A program made the translations under genes and the position numbers. From assembly GCA_039545295.1 (NCBI GenBank), contig BCIK01000008.1, forward strand, positions 302,255 to 366,254: a DNA stretch of 64,000 nt. The letters run 5' to 3'. Position 1 is the stretch's first letter; each line of letters opens with the position of its first letter. The stretch comes from Udeniomyces pyricola (taxonomy: Eukaryota > Basidiomycota > Tremellomycetes > Cystofilobasidiales > Mrakiaceae). Of the stretch, positions 35,001 through 45,700 are shown piece by piece. The notes beneath the pieces were generated by a model, which saw nothing but the letters and a program-made list of their open reading frames with translations, was not told the DNA's origin and ran no database searches.

Positions 35001-36277
35001 TTTCTTGTTTCAAAACTTCAGAACGACTCTGATGGCTCTTCAAGAGTACCTTCACGACGACCGGTTTGCGTTAGATATGGCATACGAGGTCTTGAGGGCC
35101 GATCTGAGGTCGTCTCTCGCTCTGCGATTAGGTGAGTGAAAAGAGATAAAAGGGAGATTTCCCTCTCTTCTCCGTATTTGTCGGTTCGATTTTTGATTCG
35201 TGATTGATCCCCCCCTCCCCCCCCCCTCCCCTCCCCTTCCTGTTTCCCTTCCTTTTCTTCTCTTTTGACATCCTTTCCTTTCTTCCCCCTCCCCTCTCCC
35301 CCGCTTTCCTTTAAAATAAAAATCAGATCCCCCCTTCCAAGCGTTCGTCGAAGTCCTCACTTCGACCCAAACTTCGAGTCTCCTCTTGCACGTCCCGAAA
35401 CGAGCGTTCCCTCTCGCGTACGCGCGAGCATATGTCGTTTCGCCGACGGCGTTCCAACGCGCGTTCGTCGAAGAGTGGATCGGACCGGGGATGGGAGAGC
35501 TAGAGAAGGTTGTGTGGAGGATGAGGGAGGAACAAGAGAGGGATGAGGAAGGAGAGGAGTTGATGATGACGTTGGATGAATTGGAACCGTACGTATTCAT
35601 TTCGGGTTTTTTTTTCTTTGTGGTTTTTTTTCTCTCCATTGAGGTCCATGGAGTTTTTCCCCCGCTTTTTTTCCTTTTTTTTCTTCTTCTTCTTCTTTCT
35701 TCTTCTTTGCTTCCTTGTTTCGATGGGGTTTGCTGATTTGTCAATCCTCTCTCTTTCTCGCTCTCCCACCAACCTATCACCCCTTCCCTCCTCCCTGCCC
35801 CCTTTCCAAACCCTTCTCCTGATCCCCGTCAGTCCTTCCTCACCTAACCACTGTAATAGTCCCTCTTCGACCGCCCGACTCATCGCATTCGACGTCATCG
35901 ACTTAACGTCGAATGCCATGAGTAACGCTACCATCCCATCTCTACCTCCTCCACGTCGTCGTCTGTCCTTCTCATCGACGACACCATCAGCCACATCTGT
36001 CTCGACCGTCGTCGGTCCCAAGAAACGGACTCGAACTCACGACGACGACGACAACGACGACGACGAGGACGCGTCGAATGGTAGTCGAGCTCGGTCTGGT
36101 CGGTTCATTTCCGAGAGTGGAGAAGCTTCATCTTCATCTGCTCGAAGAGGAGGAGGAGGACTGGTCGGGGATAACGGTGGTGGTAGTGGTGGTGGTGGTG
36201 AGGGTGTGAATGACGGTGGCGAGACGAAACTGGCAAAGTTGAGGCGGTTGATGGACCAAGCGAGGTCAATCTTATAA
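29078..36277 (+). CDS. SAC3: SAC3/GANP-family nuclear mRNA export scaffold
   Basis: Sac3 is the scaffold of TREX-2, which links transcription to mRNA export at the nuclear pore. Thirteen exons (29078-29539, 29692-29871, 30042-30158, 30335-30575, 30724-32666, 32923-33443, 33657-33804, 33961-34213, 34345-34422, 34631-34835, 35022-35131, 35327-35588, 35860-36277) give 1645 residues. A disordered Pro/Ser/His-rich N-terminus is followed by the SAC3 signature FKGTCTEMCPPYEREERE (about 186-203), DPTKAVKMYHRPAAG, RTLDYLFTTLLSQD and SESHERMARYHIHALHVL-type helices, then a PCI-like end with YLAACLVESHFGDVRKAGLV. Exon 5 continues into Gly/Ser/Pro-rich linkers. A basic and acidic coiled segment (about 1090-1150) precedes a C-terminal half with YVPHLLLVSW, LNLSDLPSNVGNSAVLYLD and QAFVEVLTSTQTSSLLLHVP. 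The tail is acidic and Gly-rich, ending in LAKLRRLMDQARSIL. Three ambiguous bases fall in one intron. Confidence 0.93.
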
Positions 36278-37185
36278 TCAATCCCAATGATTCACGTCTA
36301 CATCGTTACATGAACGTGCCCTCTTTTATCATTAATTCTTTGTAGAAGGAGAAAAAAAAAGAAGCAATGGGTCACAACGCATGGGAGGAGGTCCAAGAGA
36401 TCAGCAGCTCAGGGTTTTTTTTCAAGCTTGTTGCGTAGCTGTAACTTGGTTTTGTACTACCTACGGCCTATGTACTAGCCATAGGAGTGAGTCTCTTTCC
36501 CGAGAACCACATCGACATATCCAACTTCCAAGCCGCACGCACACGCGCGCGTCGTCGCTCGACATCCATCAATCACAACAAAACAATACTCAAAGAGAAA
36601 GAAAGAAGAAGAACAGGAAGAAAAAAAAAGAAGAAAAAAGAAAACTGAAAATAGGCGAGCACAGGAGACCTAGATCGTTTCGTCTGGTACCGGTCCACAC
36701 ACGCGTTCCCAGGAGGAGAGCGCGTATATCTCGATCAGGTGAAGGAACCAGTTTGAAGACGAGAGTACGTTGACAAATGAGGAGGCGAAAGGGGGGAAAA
36801 AAAAAGAAGAAAAAAGGACGAAGCTGGATCGAGTACAACGAGAGACTAGAGCCTCGGGGACAATGGAAGGGAAGGGAGAGAGAACTAGGTGTATATGCAG
36901 GCGAGAAGAAGAAGAAAACCCCGGAAAACATAGACAAATCAAACCGGTAAGGGGAATGAAAGACCAAAGGAGGAGGAGAAAGGTTGCACGGAAAAAGGCA
37001 AAGGCGACGACAAGCAACCAAAGAGGATCAAGACGAAAAGAACTATCCGAAACGACGTCATGGATAACAAAGGAATGCACGCGTGTGTGAGTGTGGAAGC
37101 GTATATGGGCGTGTGTGGATGGGTCTGGTAGAAAAGGACAAAGGCATCGACAAAATAAAGCATGAAGGGGAAGATGTACAGCAGA
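36278..37185. other. Convergent spacer between SAC3 and the NBR1-like gene
   Basis: This 908-bp space lies between two stop codons. It is purine-rich on the plus strand, with A/G runs at 36590-36650 and 36785-36830, and carries no recognisable protein or RNA family. It is long for a shared 3' UTR region, so a non-coding transcript cannot be excluded, but nothing positive supports one. Confidence 0.5.
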
Positions 37186-40055
37186 CTACTGCTCTGAGAC
37201 GAGCACAAACTCTGCGTCGTCGTCGTCAAACGCCGACATCACACTCTCCTCATCACTGATGTCTTCCACATCATCATCGCTCGAAATGCTTGGCGGAGGG
37301 CTCGAAGCACCCGCTGTGCTGACAGTTTGATGAGACGCGATCGATTCGGGAGCCCTTGCCTCTTGCTGTTGCTGTTCGAACATAGACAATCCTGCAGCGA
37401 TGGTGGGCTCGGGGGTGGTCGATACAGGGGGAGAGGGCATGATCATCGACGAAGAAGACAAGGACGAAGCGGCAGAGTTGTGTACGATGATGCTGAAGGG
37501 ACACAGTCAGGGAAAGAACGAGGAGGATGAGCCAGAAAGAAGCAATCGGGATCAGTCAACGTGCGCGCCAGAGGTCAGATGCCTTATACCCAGTCCATTC
37601 GGTTTTGTCTGCAGCGCAAGAAAGTAAACAGAACGAAAAGAGATTTGTACTCACTCGATCCACACCTTATCTCCAAATTCTCTTCCATTAGCGCCATCCA
37701 TCAAACCCCAACTTTCGACGAACCTTCCCACGAACGTCGGCGCCCTCATCTCGACGCTCACGTCAAACTCCTCGCCAGCCTTGATAAGGCCAACAGGGAC
37801 GGACGTCTCCGACGTAAGGGAGGACGATGTTCCAACCAGAGTCAGCTTAGTCGATTCAGGGAGTTGCGAAGAGCTTGAGCTGAAAGGGAAGATGGGCAGA
37901 ACAAGGTTATAGGAGTACAAATGGGAACGTGAGTTTCGGGGAAGAGTAACGAGGAAAGGGGGAGAAAGAACCTGAGCGGAATAGCAACTTACTTGACAAG
38001 CCTCCAAGTCTTTGTGAATCTTGCGCCGACAACATACGCTGAGCCGTCCGGAATCGTCACGTCCGAGACGAACGTGCAGTTAAGTTTCGCGTCGTCGGGG
38101 TAGGTCGTTGAGGCGCCTGCGCTGGGTTGCGGCCGTTCCTCAGTTGCCAAGTGAGCGAGGGGAGCAACCTCAAAGGGAGTGGGCGCCTGTCTTTCAACAG
38201 GCGACGCTGGTCGCTCGGACATAGAGGCGGGAATGGACGTGGTCGAAGCCGTGGTCGGAACTACGAGCGGGGGGCTTGGTGCCGATGATCGAGATGAACG
38301 CAATGCCGCCGAATCTCGATCGAAGAAAGACATAGCATCCACGGTGAGAGGAGTCTGATGATTGACGAATGAGAAGGTGATGTCAAAATTCACGTGAGAG
38401 TTGATGTGCGCCTTCAGGAAAAAAAAAAACCCACTTTGAGCTTAAGAAGCGGATGATCAACCGGGTGAACTGGGAATGGAGCAGCCTCGCAGTTTTCACA
38501 GCTGTGATCGAAGACGGAGATAGAATTGTCTCATACCAGGTCAGGTCGTACTGATCAAGTAGCGACTGCTTATCGATGGAGAAATACAACAGATACATAC
38601 AGGTCAAAGTCGGGGCATGCCGGATGAACACATTTGTAACGCGTGCCTCGAACCGAATTGTCGCAACCGTCGCACACAACGCCCCGATGGAAAACTTGGT
38701 GTTTGGGCTTGGGAGCAAGATAATCCTCAGGCTTGCTGATACGAACAAAGCCGTGCTGAGGGTGCTGTTCGCCCAAGATTCTGATGTATGGCGCACGTAA
38801 GAAAGCAAGCGAAAAGGTAAGTTATGGGCTATAGAGTGCGCAGGACATCTTGGTGAAGGATCGTATCCACTAACGGTTTGCAGCTCGAGCAAGCGTCGAA
38901 ATCTGGGCAGCTCATGCATTTGTATCGATCCCCGACAATGACGTTGTTACAGAAATCACAGCTGGCGCGGTGCACCGCCGGTCGCTGCTGCTCTTCATCA
39001 ACCCGTGGGATTGCTTCGGCCGTCGGAGTTGCCGACGGGCTGGCTTCATCGCCGTGGTTGGCGGCCGTGATGGAGGCGTAGGATGCGAGAAAGGAGGCGA
39101 GGAAACCCTTAAGTTCGGCTTGCGTCGTCGCGAGTTCCGACTTGAGATCGTCCTTCGTGAGGGTGTTGATAGGAGTGGCGATAGGTGATTCTGAAGAAGT
39201 GGTGTCAGTTACTTCTTCAGGCTGCGGCAGGAGTGATGGGACAGGTTCATCATTCTGAGGCGATTTCGACGGAAGATCCGTCGACGTGATGGGTGCTAGA
39301 TTGAGGTCGGGAAGTGAAGTGTTTGGAGGCGTGAGAGATTGCAATGTCTCGAGCGTCTTGAGGGACGATGCAAGCGTCGCCGAGAGGGTTGAACATGTAT
39401 TGGCAGAAACGTTGGCGAATGGGCTGACACCGAGGGAGATATCATCCTGAGACTATGTAGAAGGGGTTACGAGAGAGTGAGCAATGGACGGATAAACCAG
39501 GCGGAACAGCAGACGAGCAGTCGGTTGTATCAGAGAGCAACACGCGGGGACGGTCCACGATAAGCGAGATCGCTGCGGACGTGGAAGCCTTGCCCTCTCG
39601 CTTGGCCACGTACCTTGTCCGCGATAGCATCTTCCTCCTTCTTGTCTGCCGACTTTCCCTTGGCCAACACAATCAAATCCGCTTTGATCCAGGCAACGCG
39701 CGTGTAAGGTCTGCATGCCGCTGTCCACTGGCTAGCGTCATATATGGGCTTCGACGAGAGGAGCACTTGACCCGTGCCCGAGGGAGAAACAACGGCGTGG
39801 TTCAACCCAATCGCCCCATCGAGCGCTCCCCAGACTTTGTGCACCTTCGTCACAAGGGCGGTCCACGTCGGAGGAGAGTCTGGGATGGATGGACAGTGAA
39901 AAAACAAGGGAGAGTGGGAATAACCAAGCGAGAGGAGTCAGCCAAGCGGAGCGGGTAGGCAGGGGCAGGCGTGGGAAGGATGGTTCCGGCAACTGACTAG
40001 TCGGGAAGACGAGTTTGCGAGTGACGGAATCAAGGGTAAGCTTGACGGCAACCAT
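37186..40055 (-). CDS. NBR1-type selective autophagy receptor (PB1, two ZZ fingers, NBR1 Ig-like domain, C-terminal LIR-like motif)
   Basis: NBR1-family proteins tether cargo to Atg8 on autophagic membranes; in fission yeast Nbr1 works through ESCRT/vacuole delivery. Eight exons (40055-39998, 39879-39614, 39452-38875, 38780-38601, 38501-38435, 38411-37993, 37879-37655, 37492-37186) give 699 residues; exon 3 could instead start at 39446. Residues 1-105 look PB1-like (MVAVKLTLDSVTRKLVFP, then KVHKVWGALDGAIG). ZZ finger 1 (about 270-302) has CDFCNNVIVGDRYKCMSCPD. ZZ finger 2 (about 330-400) has CDGCDNSVRGTRYKCVHPAC and FDLCENCEAAPFPVHPVDHP. The NBR1 'four-tryptophan'-type domain (about 492-597) has CTFVSDVTIPDGSAYVVGAR, FTKTWRL and FVGRFVESWGLMD. 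The C-terminus is acidic and ends EFVLVSEQ, where F693-V-L-V696 after Asp/Glu fits an Atg8-interacting motif. It is divergent from CYP40. Confidence 0.88.
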
Positions 40056-40444
40056 ATGTGTGTATGCGGATGTGATTTATGTGGTTGGCGTGTTAATGGG
40101 AACGTGGATGTGGTAATAGGGACTGGTGAAGGAACGGGCTGATAGGGTGAGCAGTAGTAAGGGTGGGGCAGGGTGGGACGTGGGAGGTGGGCCAGCAACT
40201 GGTGGCGGTGGCCTGGTCCACTTGGTCGCCCTGACGCTGACGGCATCGCGTGGCGGTGCCGGCGGTGGCTGGTGGGCGGTGGGCGGTGGGCGGNGGGCGG
40301 TGGGTATTGCGAAATGGGTTAGTAACGGAGCGGTCGTTGCTGAGCTTGTCATGGTTGCATGTCGCCTCGTGTCGTGGTAGTTGGACTTTCGACCTTACAA
40401 ACATCTCTTCATCTTCTTCATACCTTGCACACATCCTCCTCACC
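40056..40444. promoter_or_regulatory. Bidirectional promoter of the NBR1-like gene (minus) and CYP40 (plus), with a G-rich repeat
   Basis: Within this 389-bp gap, GGGCGGT/GGTGGGCGG units repeat between about 40240 and 40305, with one ambiguous base at 40294. The G runs on the plus strand could fold as a G-quadruplex. The CYP40 leader is pyrimidine-rich. Confidence 0.5.
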
Positions 40445-42413
40445 ATGTCCGTTACCCCCGCGAACCCCCGTGCTTACTTTGACATCTCTATCGGAGGCCA
40501 AGCCGCCGGGCGAATTGTTTTTGAGCTCTACGCTGACGTCGTCCCCAAGACGGTTTGTTCCCTTTCCTGCTTCCAACCCAATCGCTTCTTTCCTCTTTTT
40601 GCTCTTTCTGCTGCACGAACGTATGCCACTCATGAGCCTCTGCCAGAGCGACTGTCTGACTTGAATATGTGTGCTTCCAACATCACAATCCGCTAGGCCG
40701 AAAACTTCAAGCAGCTCTGCTTGGGCTCTGCTGGCAAGACGCCGCAAGGAGTCCCCCTCTCCTACAAGGTCCGTCTCGGGTGCTATTGGAGGCCGCGAGC
40801 TGCTTTGACCGATCAACGTCTAATTTCTGACATGAATCAATCGATCTTGTGCTTTACAGGGCAGCAAGTTCCACCGATGCATTAAGGGTAGGTAGATTGG
40901 CGCGCTATGTTTGACTGGGAGGAATCGCGTACAGCTGGAACGGGAGAGAACGTTCGATGACGTTCGATGGAAGTTTGGCTCATCTTCGCCTTTGCCCGGT
41001 GCTCATCCCGCCGGTCCCTCCCTTTATTTCTCTTCTTTTTTTTTCTGTTCTACTTTCTCAGGCTTTATGCTTCAGGGAGGTGACTTTACTGCTGGCAATG
41101 GTACGGGAGGAGTCTCAATTTACGGAGAAAAGTTCGAGGACGAGAACTTCGTCAAGCAGGTGCGTATTGTCTAACGTCGTTTCTTTCGCCTGGGCGCCAA
41201 CGCTAAGATGTCCACTCTACAACAAGGAACATATAGCTCGATACTGAGATCGTTTCTTTCCTCTGATTTGTCATTGTCTAGCACGACAAGAAATTCCTTC
41301 TCTCTATGGCCAACGCCGGTCCCGGAACCAACGGTTCCCAATTCTTCATCACGACATCCACCCCCCGACACCTTGACGGCAAGCATGTCGTCTTTGGTGC
41401 CGTCCTTGCTGGCAAGTCGCTTGTCCGTCGGATCGAGAACTTGCCGACTCGATCGGGTGATTCGCCTGTCGAGGACGTCAAGATTGATGACTGCGGCGTG
41501 CTTGGAGACGATGAGACCATTACTCCTGAGGGGGCCAAGGATGAGAGCGGTGATATCTACGAGGACTGGTAAGTGAAAACCAGGCCCCGTGTACTGTCCC
41601 GGTGACTTAGCACGAAATGTGCTGATGTTATCTGGTCTGAATTTCTACCATTCTATGTATCGTGCTCAGGCCTGAAGATGAGGAGGCTCACCAGGTCGAC
41701 GAGCCTCCGGTGGCCCTCAAGATTGCCGGCGACCTGAAGACCATTGGAACCACTTTCTTCAAGGCTGGCAACTTTGAGAAGGCCCTGGAAAAGTACCAAA
41801 GTGCGTCTTTGCAACTACAGAGGGCTAGGAGAGGATGGACCTGATCCGTCATAGCTGACCCTGCTTTGACTTCTCCCGGTTTCTTTCGATTGGCCTTGCT
41901 CCTCCATGTTCTTGCCTCGCTAACAGAGGGTATCCGCTACCTCGATCAGCACCCGTACCAGGATGACGAGGCTGAGACGACTGCTTTCCGAAACCTTCGA
42001 TTCCCGCTGCTTTCCAATGCGGCTCTTTGCGCGCTCAAATTGAGCCCGAAGCCTAACCCTGCTCTTGCCGTGCAGCTGACCACGCAGGCGCTCAAGCTCT
42101 CGCCTTTGTCGCCAGCTGATGAGGCTAAGGCGCTGTACCGACGGTTAGTCCACTGCTGCTCACAACGCTGCGAGGTGCGCCATCATGCTGACACTCTTTG
42201 CCCCTCTGCTTTCCCTTTGTGTTTGTTCAATGCGACAGGGCGTCGGCTCAGGTCTTGCAAAAAGGTGACGAGGAAGCCGATGCCGACCTGAGGCGAGCCA
42301 AGTCGCTCGTTCCCGGCGATGCGGCGATCGAGAACTTGAGTCGGGCTGTTCAGAAGCGAAAGGAAGAGAGGAAGGAGAAGGAGAAGAAGGCTTATGCCAA
42401 GATGTTTGCGTAA
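40445..42413 (+). CDS. Cyclophilin 40 (PPIase-TPR Hsp90 co-chaperone)
   Basis: Cyp40 (CPR6/CPR7 family) is a peptidyl-prolyl isomerase that binds the MEEVD tail of Hsp90 through TPRs. Eight exons (40445-40552, 40697-40768, 40860-40887, 41062-41159, 41282-41568, 41670-41800, 41927-42143, 42239-42413) give 371 residues, the usual size. The PPIase domain (1-165) has [53 protein letters not shown] and [13 protein letters not shown]. The residue equivalent to cyclophilin A Trp121 is His, as in known Cyp40 proteins, which bind cyclosporin weakly. The linker has Glu/Asp-rich residues, and the TPR region (about 210-355) includes [33 protein letters not shown] and [20 protein letters not shown]. The C-terminus is a charged Lys/Glu helix. 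Confidence 0.96.
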
Positions 42414-42759
42414 TGGATCGATAGAATGGCACTTGACTGGAATATGCATGGGGGCTGGGGCGTATTAGCTGGACCGAGGGCTCTATCGTGCAGCGAGACA
42501 CGAGACTTGTGTATTATATAGGAATAGGACGCTTGAGATGTATAGAGGATCGGTGTAAATATGGGCTCTTAGGTCGACAGACAAAGCATGATAATTTATG
42601 ATTAACAAAAGAACTATATATAAAAAAGAGATGTGCCGCGCAGATCATGATTTCAACCATCACGCCCGAGGCCATCAGCCAAGCCAGCGAGCGACCCATA
42701 GAGCAGTCTCCCCACACAACCACCCCATCAACAACCTCCCTTCTACGCCGTTCCCCACC
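42414..42759. other. Spacer between CYP40 and SEC27
   Basis: This 346-bp tandem spacer must contain the CYP40 3' UTR and the SEC27 promoter. An AT-richer stretch (42590-42635) lies about 130 bp upstream of the SEC27 start. Nothing else is recognised. Confidence 0.5.
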
Positions 42760-45700
42760 ATGGTCAGCTCTCAGCCTCGCCTACCACTCTACTCAGCCCC
42801 ATACTAGTCTAACCCTTCGTTTGACCTGCCCATTCTCCCCATTCTCCACAGCCTATGCAACTAGATGTCAACGTGAGGCCTCCCATCGCGTCCTCTCCCA
42901 CCTGCTTTCCCCTGCCCTCCTCTGTCTCTTTGCTCACGCCCTGTCTCCCCTTTCACTCTTCGCTCCATCTCTCAGAGGCAACTCTTTGCTCGCTCAGATC
43001 GGGTCAAGTCGGTCGATTTCCACCCGACAGAACCTCATGTGATAGCGTGCGTGTGTTCATGCCGTTCGAGAGCTCTCGAGCCTTGCTGCCTTGGGGAGGA
43101 GGGGGAGAGTTCCTGTGTAGTAGCTCGTCTTGCGATGGACAGGAAACGCGCTTCCCCTCTCCCTCTTCACCCTGTTACTGCGTGCCGACTTTGCTTATCA
43201 TCTTACATCTTTGTCTCTGTCTGCCTCGGACTATCTCATCTAAATCCCAACGCGTTGATGTTGTAGCGGTCTTTACAACGGATCTGTCAACATCTGGAAC
43301 TTCCTTACCGGCGCCCTTGTCCGGACGTTCGAGATCACCGATGTTCCTGTGCGATGCGTCAAGTTCGTCGCCCGCAAGAACTGGTTCGTCGCTGGTGAGT
43401 CAAGATGGCCTTCTTTCGTGCTTTAGACCCTGGCTCATGGGATAGGGTTGTCAGCGATGACGGTCTGTGGAAACTGGAGCCGACTTGAACGTATCCTGAC
43501 GTCTTGTTCATCACCTTCTTTGATGCTTCCAGGCGCGGATGACTTCCAACTTCGCGTCTTCAACTACAACACCCACGAAAAGGTGGCCTCGTTTGAATGC
43601 CACCCCGACTATGTTCGAAGTGAGTCTCAGAAGACCTTTTACCCTTTCAGTTTCAAAGCTAAAGCTCAAAGGCTCGCGTGGATCCTGTCTGATCGCAAGA
43701 GCGAGATTGGACGCGAAGCCGACATCGTGCAAGGTTGCTAATCGATTTTGGGTTTATTCGTCAACAGCTCTGGCCGTTCACCCGACACTGCCTCTCGTCC
43801 TGACGGGTAGTGACGACATGACTATCAAGTGCTGGGATTGGGACAAGGGATGGAAATGTGTTCAGGTTCGTTACGTCCAAAGCCCGTCCTGACGTTTCTA
43901 GCTCGCGACTGGTCATCACGCTCGGTCAGACACAGCAGGTCACAAGCATATCACCATCGACTGAACTCTGCTTTCTTAACCTGCCTCTGCGATTCTGTCT
44001 TTTTTCACTTGATGTGATCTTCACACTACCCCATAGGTCTTTGAGGGCTCCCACCACTACATCATGTCACTTGCATTCAATCCAAAAGACTCCAACACCT
44101 TTGCCTCGGCCTGTCTTGATCACACTGTCAAGGTCTGGTCGCTCGGCAGCCCGACTCCCAACTTCACGCTCGAAGCTCATGACAAGGGTGTCAACTACGT
44201 CGATTACTACCATGGTGGAGACAAGCCTTACTTGATTACCACCGGTGACGATCGGTATGTTACCTGGCTAGACATCTTTTATCTGACGCTACGGGCCTTC
44301 CACTTGATCTCTTGTGGACAATGCTGGTTTCTGATCTTGTTCATGTTCCTTCATTTGTCTTCTCCACTGTATCTGCTCTGTCGTCTCTTGTCCCCCTTGA
44401 CTTTCGCTTATATAGACTAATCAAGATCTGGGACTACCACACCAAGTCGTGTATCCAAACGCTCGAATCCCACACTGCCAACGTCTCGTTCGCCATCTTC
44501 CACCCGTCGCTGCCCATCATCATCTCGGGTTCCGAAGACGGTACCGTCAAGATCTGGCACTCATCAACGTACCGACTCGAGAGCACTCTCAGCTATGGCC
44601 TCGAGCGGGCCTGGTGTGTCGCCTACAGGAAGCAGGGTAACGAAATCGCATTCGGTTATGATGAGGGTGCCGTCGTTGTCAAGGTGAGGAAGCCGAGATT
44701 TCATCATCTACACTTCTTTCTCTCTGCAATTATCAGGTGCCTCTGGGTTAATGATTAAATGTGAGAGCTGACTCGCCTGTCGTTCGTTCCCCTTGACAGC
44801 TTGGACGCGAGGAACCGTCTATCTCCATGGACACCGCCGGCAAGATCGTCTTTGCCCGCAACACTGAGATTCTCACTTCATCCGTTCAGTCCATTGAGGA
44901 TCCGACGGACGGTCAGCGACTTGCCGTCGCATCGCGTGAGCTCGGCAACACTGAGATCTTCCCCCAATCGCTTCAGCACTCCCCCAACGGTCGGTTCGTC
45001 ACTGTTTGTGGCGATGGCGAGTACATCATTTACACGTCGCTCGCTTGGAGGAACAAGGCTTACGGAACCGGCACGTCATTCGCTTGGGCGCTCGATTCGA
45101 ACACGTACGCCGTCCAAGAGGGCAAGTCTCGAGTCCGCGTCTACCGCAACTTCAAGGAGCGCGCGGGACTCATCAAGAGCGGGACGGCAGGGTGGGCGGT
45201 CGATGGACTTAGTGGAGGCGTTCTACTTGGGGCAAGGGGAAACGGATTCGTCATCTTTTGGGACTGGGAAACGGGCAAAGTCGTCAGGAGAATCGAAGTT
45301 GACGCCAACAGCGTGAGTCCTTTGCCTCTATCTACTCTTTTCGTATTTTCCTGTCCGTTATGCACCCACCCTGTTAGTGAACTGACACAATCGTGCGCTG
45401 TCCTTCCGTCTGTGTCTGCTTCTTCTTGTGTCGCTTTTCTCGCTTCAGATCTCCTGGTCTCCTAACGGATCCCTCGTTGCCATCACCGGCGACGACTCGT
45501 TCTACCTTCTCAAATTCGACCGAGATGCTTACGCATCCGCTCTTGAGTCCGGTGAGGAGATCACAGATGAGGGTGTCGAGGCCGCGTTCGAGCTCGTTGC
45601 GGAGGTCACGGAGAGGTTCGTCATCTGTCCTTCATACAGTCTTCTTTGTGGTCAAGCATTGTTTTTGGATGGCAGTATTGACGGTTATTGGGCTTGTGTA

